This document shows, one piece after another, positions 37,401-52,400 of a DNA stretch of 64,000 nt; positions within the stretch are counted from its first letter, which is position 1, and every line of letters begins with the position of its first letter. The notes beneath the pieces were generated by a model. The model was given only the letters and a program-made list of their open reading frames with translations, ran no database searches and was not told the origin of the DNA. A program made the position numbers and the translations under genes. The DNA is from Strix aluco (lineage: Eukaryota; Chordata; Aves; Strigiformes; Strigidae), in NCBI RefSeq assembly GCF_031877795.1, contig NC_133932.1, forward strand, positions 19,718,180 through 19,782,179, given 5' to 3'.

Positions 37401-40400
37401 GTAATCCTCTTTTTGAGCTTTTTAGGTTACCCACATCTTGCTCCTCTGAATTTCACAAATTTGCAGATTGTCCAAGAAAGCCTTACAAGAAATCAAATGA
37501 TCAATCATGGAAATTTTCAGCTAAAAATAAAAATTTAGAACACTAAATGCATTAAAAGAGGCACATTAGGGTGGAAACTACAAAACTGAAGTTACTGATA
37601 CTTCAGCTCTACACTGAATCTATCTAGAAAGACAAACTCACTGTTATGGCTACAATACCTACTCTGGTAACTAATATAAACAATCTATTCACTCACAATA
37701 GCTTAAATTTCCTCAAAGCAACTCACGAACTATAGAAATAAGCCTGACCTGCGAGGCAAGGGTGATGCTTGGCTGAGACTGCAGGAGGTTGGCTTGGCTT
37801 TGCTGAGGTAGTTGCGTTAAGAGATTCTGCGCTTGCAGGAGACCTGGAGAGAGAAATGGGTGGATTTGGTTTACCATTTTAAAAGCCTAAAACATAAAAT
37901 GAAATGAAATAAGGCTCTTGCCAAATAAGGAAAGCTACAGAAAAATTGAGATGCAAGCCTTCATTTCACCCCTGCACAGATATCTTCAGACTCTGGACTT
38001 TTCAGTTCAAAACCCCCTTGCATTTTCCTGAAGTATACGTGGTGACAGAAGGGTAAAAGAGAGAAGTCTGTACTAGTTTCCTCTGCAGAAAAAGTCTGTA
38101 ATGATATAGGTCAGCGGTTTTTAATCTGTGGTCTGCGGACCCCTGGGGGGCCACGATGTCATCACAGGGGGTCCGCAAAGGCTTAAAGTAGGGGTGGGGA
38201 ATGTCCAGCACGGAAACATTTGGTCTGGTCTGCAGCAAGCACTGTGGCTCCTTTTCCCACAGCCCCTTCCCCTCAACGCTCCGCTCATACTCAAGCCCCA
38301 CACCCCCCCAATGCCTGCCCTGACACGCTAGTATATCCAGTACTAGTATGGTTGGTGGGACCCACTTAAATTTTTTCTTAAAGACATTTTCTTAACCCAG
38401 TGGCCCTCTTTAGGGCCACAACGGGGGTGAAGCCTGTTCCTCAAGTGGTGGCCCTGGACCCGTAAACAAAAATACATGGTGACTGAACACAGACCAACAA
38501 GTGGGGAGGTGAGAAGAATTGTAAAAACTTTTCATCAAATTTGAATATAAAAATCGGCATCAAATTCAGAACTAGAAGGTTAAAATACCATAAAACAGGC
38601 CATTTGAACAAGAAGAGTGTTGATGTTATTATTTTAAATTCATATGGAATCATTGCAACAAAGATATTATAATAGGAGCGTGTGCATTAACAGATTATCT
38701 TATTCCCCCTTCTCTCCAAATTTGAAGACCCTTCGTGAGAAAACTGAAATAAATATTTGATGCAGCCTGGTGCTTTAAATCGTGAATTAAGTCTTGGTGG
38801 TCCACGGCCACAAAAAGTATTTAAAGGGGGTCCATGGTGAAGGAAAGGTTGAGAACCCCTGATCTAGGTTATCCCAGTTCTGTGTGCAGGAATCACTTAT
38901 TGTGCCCCTTTCAGCTTGCAGATTTTGAGCTAACCTCTTTCTATAACCAACAGCTGACCAAGAATTAGGGAGCCATATAAAAATAAACAACTGAACACTA
39001 ATCAGATCAAATCCAACAACTGAATATTAATCAAAACCACAAATTTGGCTCCTTGATCACCCTTCTTCCCCTTCGTATCACTCCATGCCAGCTGCCTAAC
39101 AAGAAGGCAACTTTCTCTGGCAAACTTAAGCAGACCACACCAGACGACAAAACAAGCCCAGATAACCTCCTGGCTGGAATACAGAAGGAATCTTTTGGAA
39201 AAGTAATCAGAACTTAAAGCTTAGGTAAGATATTAAACACTGCTTAAATTGCACAAATAGAATAAACATCACACTGAATATATGAAAACCCCTGCTATTA
39301 TGAAAAGGTGATGTTAAAGAACAGTTGGGACTGATACAACCGATATACACAATATGGTGTCATTCTAAAAATAAATTCTCTTACAGTCCACTATTTGTAT
39401 GGTCTACTAAACGTCTCAGGAAATTAATACTTGCTTGCATCTATGTATTTTAGCTAAAAGCTATCTCGGGGCTTTTTTGCATTTCTAATACTAAAATTTA
39501 TATATTTTACAGGGGTAAGAATCCTGACAAAAATATACCTAGTTAGTCAACTTCCTCAATTTTATTGTGAAAAATATTACTGCTATTCTTTAGGTAACTC
39601 CTGGCTATGACTATCAATTTCCCCTATAATAATTTAAGACCTGACTAATCAAACCTATACTTAACAGGCATCTTCAATATACCAAGTTCTTAAAAAGTAC
39701 CACTTAAATTCTATAAGTTGAGTTTGACGTGGTCTGTTCTGGTTCATCAGCTGGCCGATCAATCAGAGCACACCACTCATGACCAGCTATCTTAGCAGAA
39801 TCCAGGTAGGGTACACAGCCATTTAGGACTTGATAAATACTGAGTGAGAAACTGGATGTTTTATGCGAGGTTAAGGCCATAGGAGACATGAAAAGAGGGA
39901 CTACCATGAGTAGAAAGGAGAAAATGTATCCTCAATGAAGGAATGAGGGATACACAACTACAGAAGAATTGTCATTTGGCAGTGATATTAGTGTTACTTT
40001 TTTTTTTTTTTTTTTTTTTACAAAGTGTTGAATATGTACTTTAAATAGAATGTATTGCTATCAAAATGCTCAAGACCTGTAGAATAAAGACAGCTGCTTA
40101 AACAACATAACAGCACAACATAGACAACTACATAAATTTGCTTTGCACCACATAATCAACATATTTCAGCTGTGGTTTTTTTGAAAAGCCACGGCGAGGG
40201 AACAGATCAGTTTAAGTAACTTCCAAGACATATACCTACTACAGTTACACAGTGCTTTTTACAGTGCAAATATTTGTTCACTTGAAAGATGATTTCAGCT
40301 GCCCAAATCTAAATATTAATTAGTGAACAGTCTCCTCTAAGTGAAGAGGTTTTGACCTTCATTTAGCAGCAGTGAATTTTAACTTGAAGTAGAAAGGGGC

Positions 40401-43400
40401 AAGCCATCACACCGACACTATAGAGTGGCTGAACAACAATGAAACAAAAAATAGGCAGCTGACTGACCACATTTGACTTCTAGTCCACTGGTAACACCAT
40501 TGATCACAAGTTACTGACTCATGACTAATCAGAGTAATTAGGACCATCCTTTTGTGATTTTTTGTCCTCAGAGAAATCCCAGAGGATGTTTTTCTGGCAA
40601 TAACACTTCTGCTGAAGAGCACAAGATGACTACACTCTTCCTCATTTTATTCTCACCCGTGTGTTCTGAAGTAATTATCACTGAAGGACAGTATAAAATA
40701 TTCTGGACATGTTTAATTGACTCAGTTTTACATCATTTTATTCTATTTTAAGAAATACAGATAGAAGGCATCTCAGGCAGAAACTGGAGAAAGAACAGGT
40801 TAGTTCAACCTGCAGCTGACTGAAGTAATGACCAGGAGGTGAGGAAAGTAGCTAAACTGTTTTAGCAGAGTATGCATATCTTCCACTGACTTAAGTGTCC
40901 TTTCAGCCAGTTGCTGTGCACACGCTTTGGACTCTTGTTGGACTCCATGGGTGGGCAGCTGCAGCTTTGCTCTTTTCAGGCATGACTTGTACTAGTCTGA
41001 GCTTCACCTTCATGTTTTTTCTGAGAGGAAACTACTGGTCCCCACTTTGGTCCAAGGTAACTCCAGTAAACTAACTTACAGGGCACACAGGACAGCCTTT
41101 TTAAATACACCCTAAGTCCAAAACTGCACCTTTTAAGCAACTGCTGAGGTATTGGCATTTCAAACTTTGCTGTTTCCTTAGGGATTCCTACTGGCATCAA
41201 TACTGTTTAACATCTTTATTACCAATAATGCTGATAGAACCAAATATATTCTCAGCATGTTTGTGGACAACACAAAATATGGGAAGAGTGGTCACTAGGC
41301 CAGAAGCTAGGGTCTAGACAGGCTGGACAAATGGAACCTGACGAAGATTAATGCAGGAAAATGCAACATCCTACATGGGGACTGCAATAACCCTGTGCAG
41401 CAATACAGGGTGGACACTGGCTGGCTAGAAAGCAGTTTTGTGGAAAAAAGACCTAGGTGTCCTGGAGGACAGCAAAATGAACAAGAGCCAGCATGCCCTT
41501 ACATTAAAGGCAGCCAACCACATCCTGGGCTGTATTCACAAGACTGCAGCCAGCGTGTCAAGGGCTGTGATTCTTTCCCTCCATCTGGCACTTGTGAGAC
41601 CACATCTGGAGTGGCCTTGGGCTCCCCGGTACAAGACACAATGACATCATGGATTTTGTACATTCAAGGCCCACCAGGGTGGCTAACCAGCTGGAACACC
41701 CATACAAGAAACAGGAAGGGAGCTGGTTTGTTCAGTCTCATGAGAAGGCTAAGGTGAGATACTACTGCCGTCTTCAAAGACAGAAATGGACTCTTCTTGA
41801 GGATGCACATTAATGAGATACAACAGACTTAAGTTGGAACATGGAAAACTCCAACTAGATGTAAGGAAACTTTTTTTTTATTTTAAAACCATGAGTGTCA
41901 ACTGTTGGGGCAGGTACTTGAAGAGGCTGCAGAATCTCCATCCCCAGAGATGTTCAAAGTCAACTGGCAGAGGTGCTGAACACTTTGCTGTAATTGGACC
42001 TGTTCTGACCAAACTACATGACCTCCCTTCCAACCTACACAGTTTTTTGAATCTATGAAAACTAGTGTTGTACTTGTATACTTACCTTTACAGAGGTATT
42101 ATTTCTAACTCTCGGGTTTGGGTTCTAAGAGCCCAGTGGTATTATTACATTAAATATGGCATACAAATCACCTACATGACACTCCAAAAGAATGACTGCA
42201 TGGAGGTAGATAAGGATTTATGCAAAAGTATGATGCTTTAGAGGTTGGGGTTGTTTTTTTTAAATAGTTAAAGTAAATGCATCTACCATCATCCAGGACT
42301 TTTCCTGTAATGTCTACGAGTAGCATGAATAATCGCCCAAGCCAAAAATATCTTCTTGCCAGCCAACAGTCCTCAAGGACTGATCTGGGGTTCAGTTCTT
42401 ATGGTCTAAAATTAAACAAAAGATAAAACAAACATTCAAGTGCAGATTTTTTCAGCATAGTTTTAAAAAAGTTGGCCCAGAAGCATAATACATAATTCAT
42501 CCCTAACTGATCTCCCAAAAGAGTGAATTTTTTCATCTAAGAAGAACTTGACTGCTTTTTCTCTGCCAAAGCTATTCATCTTCTCACAGACATATCCTGG
42601 AAGTTAGCTTGCAAGACAAAGCCATTACAATGTCATAATTTGATTAACTGGAAACAACTGAAAGGGAAGAAGGAAGGGTGTCACACCACATATTACATAC
42701 AGTACCATCTGATCAACTTTGTTGATCACTGTTGATGCAAAAACTTCTGGACACTTTGGTGTACCTCTTTTTATTAAATCCAGATCTTCCAAAATGGGGA
42801 CTTGTAGTCAGAATTATATTGGGATCCAACACAGGAGAGGAAGAACTAACCTATGCATTCCTACAAATCTGTTCCACTGAGATGTTGAGCTGCTGCATGC
42901 TGCTGCACCTTTTGCAGTATCCAGGTACCCTTTAAGATCAGTTCAAGAACACAACGGAAATGTGCTGAAGTTGGTGAACTGTGGTTTTGAGGAGTACCGA
43001 TTCAGTGAGCCAAGCAAAGGTGCTGCCACACTACTTCAATGAAAGTCAACACTTTTACCCATTGATGCAGTTGAGATGTTAGAAGCAAAGACTTGATTTC
43101 AAAGAGGACAGCAAATATTAAGTGTTTCACTCATATCTTGTTAATGGGTATTTGCAGCATAGGGGAAAAAGTCACCATTTACATCACTTCTGCCAAGTTC
43201 CTCCTCGTTCCACTTCAAGCTCTCCCCTCTTATTTGGGGAATGAGTTTGAGTCAGCTACATTTTCTTCAACTGCTGTGTCAACAAATACGCTGTCATTAA
43301 GAGTCTCTTGACAATGAAGAGTTGGGTCACCTCATCTGCATATTGAGGGGACCAAAGCACTTTCACCTAGTTCACATAGCATATTTTTAACAAAATGAGG

Positions 43401-46400
43401 AGTCTTGTAAAGGCAGTGCAGCTGCACAATCTCACTTATCCATTACAAATTGGATGCATCTGAGAAGAAACACAGGCAGCTTCAGGCATCTTCCTCCATC
43501 CTCACACTGGGTGAGGGAGCTGTACTCTGATTTATGGTACCAAAGGCCAGTAGGGCAGGTACCAATATTTCACATTCATTATTCCATTTTAAAAATGTGT
43601 TTGTTTTGGGGTTTTTTAATGGTACAAGTTAAGTCTCAAAGTCTGTAGGAAAAGTACACAACAAGAGAACATGACTGGATTTGGTCTGCTATCATCATCC
43701 CAGGTACTTTTACAATAAAAAAATGAAAACATACACAAGGTCTTTAATAAAAAACAGCAATACCTTGAAAATCATTAGGCCCAGTTTTGAGGTTTAATTA
43801 GTAGCTTGTCTTCCACATTTGCCTTTCTGGATATGTTCTTTATAAGTACTGTTTCTAAACCTCCTTGACAATGATGCAGTCTTTTCTCAGATCTTAACAA
43901 CTTCTGTTTGCAAGATTAATTTAAATGAAATGCAGCACCATTTCCCCTCTCCATTCAGATTTTTACCGATATGATTTTTATTGACAGTATCTGCCGAGTA
44001 GAAAGGCAAATCATCATCTGATGAAGGTAATATTTTTAAGAAGTGGCTATAATTGTAGTAAAGGATGTTGAATTGATTATTCTAGAAACAGACGTATTAG
44101 ATACAAGAACAGATACAAGATGTATAAAGACTGTACAAGGTGCTACATTCCTGACTATGACTTTAACAATAATATGGGGACAGTAATTGTTTTGATTAAG
44201 AAATCATTCCAAATTTCTATTTTCATTCAATCTTCTGCATTTCTGATGAGGCTTGAAACAATTCCTTCAGTTATGATGTTATCCATTACAAGCCATGAAA
44301 AACAGGAACTTTACAATTTGTTTCACGTAAGCCCCTGAATAACCAGAAATCATGTGAAAAAGGAAGATGACTACGTTAGACATATGTTAGTGGATTTATG
44401 GGGAGAATTTCACATCTGCTGCTGTGATCTATTAACGTGTGTTGAAGAAAGATAGCAGAATAACACCCTGATTGTTGATTAATATTTTTGGTATTGAATT
44501 TTCTGAAGTTTTTCAGAAGTTGGATCTAAGCCATGACGTTCAACCTCTTCCAAGAATCTAAATATGATTGCTTTGCTGATGATTGCATTACTCTGCATCC
44601 CATCACCTCTTCAAGTAAAAGAAGCTTTTCTCTACCAAATGTTTACATGTCTTCTATGATCTTGTTTAGAGATACTATTCTTCACTTATGTTCCTCCAAA
44701 CTGTTCTGAAGTATTAAAAACAATGTTCCTCATTTACATGACTACGTGACATGTACAAAGTATGTAGTCTGGTGTGTAAAGCAACAGATTTCTTCCAGAA
44801 TAATCTGTAAGTAAATCTGAATTTTCATTTTAGTTATTAAATGCATACATATATCTATAAAGCTGCATGCAGTACTAATGAGACATCCAAAAAAATCTGA
44901 ATGCTGCTGGTTTTGAAGAAAGCTCTATGCTAGATTCTTCAGAATATTTAGTATTTTATGAAGCTGACTAAAGGAGCAATAGGACAAGAACAACATAGAA
45001 AAGTCTGCTGCAACAGCAAACAACAAAATAAAAATACACACTTCCTCAATCTTTCTCATAAATAATAACATACTGTTTGAGATCTTCTAACAATAACCAT
45101 GAAATACTGCAAAAAGGCATACCAAAAAGTGAGATAAGGGGTATTATGACATACATGTTGCTTTATCATTGAGTGCTCATGAAGAAAATTAGATCCATTC
45201 AAGCATTTCAGTTTGGAAGGTTGTCACACGCTAATGGCCTATGGTTAGAATACAGAATATAAATCTTCCTACATTTTTGAGCTATTCAGTTGTCCAGGCT
45301 GCACATTACCAGTAAAACATGGGTGTTTCTACACACACTGCGTCACTTATGACAGCAATATGCAGGTCTTAAATTGCAGTGAGGAAATCTTTTTCAGAGA
45401 TGGCCCCTGGAAAATATGAAAACCCCTTCTGGTAGTTATTCTACTTCGCATTTTAAACAAACAAACAAAAAGCCTTCCTTCCTTTCTATAATGCAAACAA
45501 TTCATTTTGAGACACGAATATAATTTGCTTCTGTTAGTTTCCTTTTCTGTGAAGCATCTCCAGAGACATTTTAGAAAACCAGCAGAAGTTAGCTGAAAAA
45601 TGTAGGCAAGACATTAAGACCAGTGAGTTTTTCAAAACAATGCTTTTCTACTTGCTGCTTCCTTAAAATAATTTATTTTTTAAAAAGCTCCTATTTTAAA
45701 GAATCCTTGAACTAAATTTTGGTGAAGTTTAATTTCTTCTAGAAGAATATGTTAAGCTTATAAGTTCTGCTTCATTTTAAGAAACTGGTACATCACTATA
45801 TGCCTCCATAAATAGCCTTTTAGCCATCTTCTACCAGTGCTGGTATAAAAGCTCTCCTAAATCAAGTCCTATTAAAAGAAAGTTAATTTTGACTAACCTT
45901 TTATTCAAATGTGAGAGCATTCAGACAGTGAGAGAGCTTCAGCATAATGGAAAGTCAGTTATATCCAAGTCATAGTATATAAGAAGGAATGATGCAAGAA
46001 AATATTGAAAAGAACAGAGGAAAATGAGTGCAAAGATCTGCTTTAATGGACAACCAGGTTCTGGAGGACTCTTCAAGCATAACAGGATTTGCCTTCTGAG
46101 CAAGAATCTTTGGATTGCCAGACCTGAACAACTAAGTAGAGTTCATGTAGAAGAGAAAGGGGGGGGGGAAACCACTGGAGTACATCAGCATAAGAGGCCA
46201 TGGCTAAATGCAGTTTTCTGTGGGCAAACGGGATGCAAGTGGTACCGTGATGTTTTGCAACTTGAACACATTAGTTCTTAGAGCAAAGTTCCTGTAAAAT
46301 ATCTTAATTGGTCTGGCACACTACTACTACCTAGCACTGCCTCGGTTTGCCTTTAGCATGTAAGCCATATCCAGCGTACCGCCAAAATATTATTTCCAAG

Positions 46401-49400
46401 AGATGTTACACAAAATCAAGCATTCTAGCTCTTTTCCCAGGGTGTAACTATTATTTCAGTTTATGACAAAATTCACTGCACCCTCTTTAGGCTTAAGGAC
46501 TTTTCTAGTCTCCCACAGGGACTCTTGATTTTGTAATCTTTTTCCAGTCTTAGAATTTTGTAGCCCTTTTAGCACTGACCTAATCCAGACAGCTCACATA
46601 CCCTCCAGGCCCCCATCTCCTAGGATTCTGCCTTTGAGGTCTTCTACAAGTTCTCTTCCCAGTAGGCTTCCTTCTTGACAGCCTGACCCAGAAATTCAGA
46701 TGCTGCAGTATTTCCCAAGACGCTTTGTTGTTAACAAATGTTCCCATGACATGATCTCTGGATTGATCCTCCTTGAGATGTGAGCTACACAAACTTTGAC
46801 AAAGCTGAGGTCTAACACCCAGGAAGGGACAACCTGTTAGAGACTCCTAATTGCAATACTGTTATTTCTCCTAGGGAATATCAAGTTAGTGAAGGTGTAT
46901 AAACCACCTCAGTTTTACCTTCTCCTCTAAAAAGCTATGTATGATTTTCTTTTCTGGCAAGGAGCACTTACCCTGCTGCCCCTGCGGTGTTTGTGAGATG
47001 ATGAACTGTGCTGGCTGCAAGTTGGTTGTTGGATGCACCAACACAAACTGTTGCAGGTTGAGATTCTGCTGCTGAAGCTGCTGCAAGTGCTGCAAATCCT
47101 TAAGGAAACAGGGGAAGGGGGGGGGGAGGGGGGAAAAAAAAGAGGAAAAAAGAAAAAAGAAAAAGGAAAAGAAAGAGCTGTGTGTTAGACATTTAAGTCA
47201 GCCATGACTCCCAATGTAACTAGATTTCCTATCAACCAGTTACATTCTAACATTCAGAGATAAAAGTGGATGTCAAACACAGCAGTCTTTCTACTGAATA
47301 TCCTTTAGACTGGCAATTTGAATTTCACTGTACTTCATAAAACCAAACAAAAACTGTTTACCAAATAACCCAGCAAAACACCTCCAGCTGTGTTCTGCTT
47401 TTAACAAAATAAATAAAAAAAAAATCATCCATCTCCCTCCTCCCCAAATGCAGTTTTCAAATACTTTAGACTTATCAGCACCCGGATTTCTCAGACTTAT
47501 TTTTTTGAGGATGCAACTCTCCTACAAAATTCATTGTTGACAAATCAAGCATATTAGCTGGGAGCTATTTTTGCTTATAACAACAACAATCTGCAATTAC
47601 CATTCTAATCAGCAACAGGAAAGCAAAAAATTACAGATTCCTAGTTTGCACTCTGGTTGTTCAGGTTGAATTTCGGAAAGTAGCTAACTCAAATAGTAAA
47701 CAAATACATTTGATTAGTTCTGAAACAAATTACAATAAGCTTAATAGACACGGCTATAATTAAAGGTTAAAAGGAATAACCCAAAACACTGCACTATTGT
47801 AGAACCCTACTCTTATGTATTTAAATCATTCAGAACTATTAATTTTCTATAATTAAATGACTAGTCTCAACATAAATGCTAATCTGAGAAACTGAATCAT
47901 CAAGAAAAATGCTGCACCTTGCTGTTTAGCTGGAGAATGAAAACATAGAGAACCACTTAAAAATATTCACCCTAAACTAGCCTTTTTCTTTTCATCCTCT
48001 CCAATCAGGACAATAACAAGAGTAACAAAAATTTGAAAACTGAAGCACAACGTGAAGCCAACCAACTTCACAGAGGTAATTATGAACATGATCTATACGT
48101 GTGCAGAATCTTTCCATCTCTCTGAGAAGCAGCTGTTTCAAAATACCTGCCAAGCAGGTGGATAAAAGTCTGAAATACTTCCCACACTTAGAGCCTCCCA
48201 TTAAACAAACCAAACCAACCAACCAAACAAAAACTCTCCCCAAAACTCTGTTTCAGAGAAGTTACTCAGATACCAGGGTACCTGTTTGCAGACAGACACC
48301 CTCTTCTGGGTCCAACTGTGTCAGATGTTAATGCTGCCAGTTTGCTCCTAAACAGTGCTCCATCTGGTTGCTTAAATGGAGCTCCTGGTTTTAACATACT
48401 TCCTAACATACTTGAGTTAAAGTGAGCCAGACTAATGAAGACCTGCTTCTTAAGGCCAGTAAAGTAGCCCCCACACATTTTCACTGATGCAGGTTACTGA
48501 GCACCCACACGAGTTGCTCAGCCAGCAGATGTGAAAGGCCGTTAGCTGCCAGCAATGGAGATGGTGATGGAATGTCAAGACAGACTGACAAGGATAACTT
48601 TTTATTTACACAACACAACCATCTACAGAATATAGTTATGTTTCTATGACCTCACATTATTTTAAAACTGTTAAGCTAAGACTTAAAAGCTGCCACAATC
48701 TCCTGTTGGGGAAGAGGGCTGGGGAGTGTCAGTGGATGGAAAGGAAGACTAGGAAGTTAAAAAAAAAAAGAAAGAATCCATTGATTTATGAGACCATAGA
48801 CATGCATTATAAGAAAACAACTACTTAACCTGCATTGCAAAGACACTGGCCATCAATCACTTAGGCAACTTGGTCATGTTAAGTCAAAAGCATGCAATGT
48901 AATAATATGGTAGACAGACACCAGATGGATTGACCAAGCAATGCTCTTTAAGAAGAGGATTTCATAAGAGAATGGCAAAATTTTAAAAAGTGCCCCCAGC
49001 ATGAGTGTTTAAAAGTTGATAGCATTGTTTACTTTCAGAAAATTTGAGAAGTACTGCAGCCATTCCTATGAAATCAAGGCCAATTTCCTTCCTAAAAAAG
49101 AGAGATACAGCTGTTCCAGTTTTTCCCAGGAACTCCACATTTCTTCTGACTTTGTATCATAAAGCTACATTGCTACTAAAAACTCTTACTTCTTGAGCCC
49201 AACATAACATGGATCTCCACTCATTTATTCATTGATTTTCAGTGCTCTACTGGTTACCTTTGCAGATTGAGCAGACCCTCCAGCACAGAGGGGCTCATAC
49301 TGAATTACATGCAAGGGCTAGATGCAGAGGAAGAAACAGAAATAGAAAGAGTAGGGCAGGCTGACTGTGAATGCTGGGTGGAAGAAAAAGAAATTAAGAA

Positions 49401-52400
49401 AGGGTGAAGGATGAAAATAGAGGTGGATTAAAGAAAAAGTAGAAACACAAAGGAAGAGTTGGGAAGATATTTTTGAAGGAAAAAGTATGGACAGAAAAAG
49501 ACAGATAGACTGAGGACCTCCCCAACCAAAAGCAAATAAATGAACACACACACACACACCCCCAGATGACCAAGTATATCTCAGATCATTCAAAGAAGCA
49601 CCACAGGAGATGGAGTTACATACAAGAAAGAATACAAAGAAACCGTGGCAGTGTATTTGTAAGATCAAAGGAGGAGAGCTTTTTGTTTAAGACTATAGTA
49701 TTCATAACACAGGGTACCCAGCTAAGACATGACAGCTCTTATCATCAGGCTCTTACACTTTAATATGAGAAAACTGTTTTTAAATTGAGGCCTCAGGGAT
49801 AACTGGTATAAGCAATCTTATTCTGTGCATCTGCCTTAGTAAATGGTATGTTGGCTGAGTCTTGTTTAAATACAGAAATATAATTCTGTAATGCAGAATG
49901 GAAACAATACCTCCAAGGCTAATCACTCTTAAATAGCCCTACCATCCCTTCAAATTCATTTGAAATCCAACTTTATTTCTACCTTGGGAAAGTTTTATTA
50001 TTTAGTTAATTGTAGCATTACAATAAATCTCCCAATAGCCACCATGCAAGCAACCCTGACACTGTTTTCCTGTGGGTTTTTTTTCTCGGTGGTAAAATCT
50101 GTATACTAGCACAAGCACATAGAGATAGAAAAACATGCATGTCTTCTGGTGCTGCCTAACAATTTAGAGAGATCAAAACAATTCAACTCCTACCTTGGCA
50201 GAATAATCTGCCACGTGCCTCATCTTGATGTGAGGAAGTTTTTTGGTAAAAAAAAAAAAAAATCATCTGAAATACTAAATTCAATGCCACTATCTCTAGT
50301 TACAACTTCAGCACAACCTTAAGCATCTCTGTCATTCTGAGGTTTACGCCATATAAACATTGATCATGGATCCTGAAAACAAGTAAAGTTTACAAAGAAC
50401 TCCAAAACTTGCTACAACTGTTTAGTGACAATTTAGCAGCAGCCCAGCAGCAGCCCTAACACCTTACCAGACTGCTGCAGCAGATACCTCACATTAACTG
50501 CAGTGCACATTAAAGAAGTCATGCTTGCGCAATTAGTTAATTAAAATAAATATGGTAATCCCCCTGCTGCAGAGACCTGCCAGTTAATCAATTATTCAAA
50601 AATCATCAATTAAAACAAACATTCAGCTATTTGTGTAGTCAGCTATATGTTTACAATAGCAATGCAAACAAAGCTTAGCGCTGTTTATAAATCATCGTCA
50701 AGATGGATCAAAAAGCATGGTGTTATCCACCTACAAACCTAGATGGTAGAAGTTTTCCATAAAGTATCTCAAGCTATATCCAACACCTGCACAAATTATG
50801 CCCTGCGCTTTCATCATAAGAAGCAGCTAACAAGATTCAACCAAGCTACATTTATGCATCAAAATAACCTATCCTAAAATAAATTGTGAAGTAAAGCATT
50901 TAAGTAATTAGGAATGCCAGAAAACAATTGAAACTAATTTACTCCTACAAATACACATTATATGGTGGCAACTACATGATCACATGCTATTTTTCATAGA
51001 GCCTTTAGCTCATTCACGCACACAAACCAGACTATGCTCACTTCAGAAGCTCCTACTTGACAGCACATGCCTGATCTTTTCAACTCTTCTCAAACACTTC
51101 TCTGAAGATTTTGTAAGTTCTGGAGAAAAACCCAGTACTAAATTAATAATTGTAAATGCTTCACACATTTTCATAGCTTCCTACTGAACTGGAAGGGTGG
51201 GATTAGCAACATCTCATGCATGCAAAATAATGCCTTCAAAAGCATCCACTAATTTGGTGGCATATTTGACAAATGCAAAGCCAGAAAGTTCAAGGTACAG
51301 ATTTTATTAATATGAAATTTTAATGCTCTGCACTTCAGTAAAGCAGACCTTGCTATCCTAAGCTGCACACCTAGAAGACAAGAGGCACACACCTCTGGAT
51401 CACTTACATTTAGGTTAAGAGACTCCCATAATATCAAATGGGAACTCTGTGACAGATGCATGGAGTGATGTTAGAAGCTAATTCTTGACAAGGACATTTC
51501 CCATTTGGTCTGTATTATTGGCTACAGACAAAGGCTTAACAAAATTAAGAGATGGTCTTGGGAGTTACGAGTTTCCTTGAATGCTACATTCTTGAGCCAT
51601 CTTCAGATCATGACAGTGACGTGGGATCCTTTGCTAAAAGAAGTTTTAATATCTGATCACATGACTTGTCGCAGTGCTCAGTGTTAGGGGTCTGTGGGCA
51701 GCATCAGTACTGGCCTTTTAAATGTGGGATGGCATCACTCTGGCCTCTGTAAGGACAGCCAGAGCAGTCAGAACTGTTAGACCAACGCCACAGACATTTG
51801 CTGCTTCAGGTGACAAAAAACGATGGCAGAACCAGGCTTTCAGCTTTCAGCTAGTGGACTAGCACAATAAAGGAATAGCACCTCTCACAAATGGACTTCA
51901 CAGATAATTGCAACATTTCCATTCTTTTACTTAATCAGCCCTCATCTTCACTTTTTAGACACTTCATCCCAGTTGAATGCAAGTGAAAATAGTCTAAATA
52001 GAAAGCATCAGACAGTCTTAAAGAAGCAACTCCTCTGGAGATTACATATCCAATGTACTTTGCACAGCTAGACTAATCAAACTGAAATATTACATACAGA
52101 GAACCTTAATCTATGGAAAGATGGACCTCAGCATCACCAACACCATCACCTACTAGTAGCATTCAAGATGCCTATGCTGTACTTTCAGTTACCCTCATCC
52201 AGAAGTCTAAGAAGTTTCCACACTACGTATGCTAAGTGTTGAGTCAGTGGTGCTGCATTCTCCACACTGAACTAAGCCAGTCCTGGAAGACCCAGGAGGA
52301 TCTTTGCTGCTCCTAGTAAACAGAACTTCTTTGGCAAGCAGTTCTTCAGAATTAAGAATTAATGGGTCTTTAGCAGCAGACCATAAAACTGGACAGATTC

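Larger units (their letters stand above)
37844..46971 (-). other. POU2F1 large intron carrying mobile elements
   Basis: The 9.1-kb intron is the largest complete one in the window. It holds a hAT-type element (38112-38861), a T22 run (39998-40019) and a CR1 LINE remnant (about 41180-42060). The remainder is AT-rich sequence without recognisable genes. A stretch near 46560-46850 may be another old repeat, but I cannot name it. Confidence 0.8.

Noticed and set aside
46560..46850. Possible old interspersed repeat next to the 46972 exon
   Set aside because: The composition differs slightly from its surroundings, but I could not match it to any family or find ends, so it is not called.
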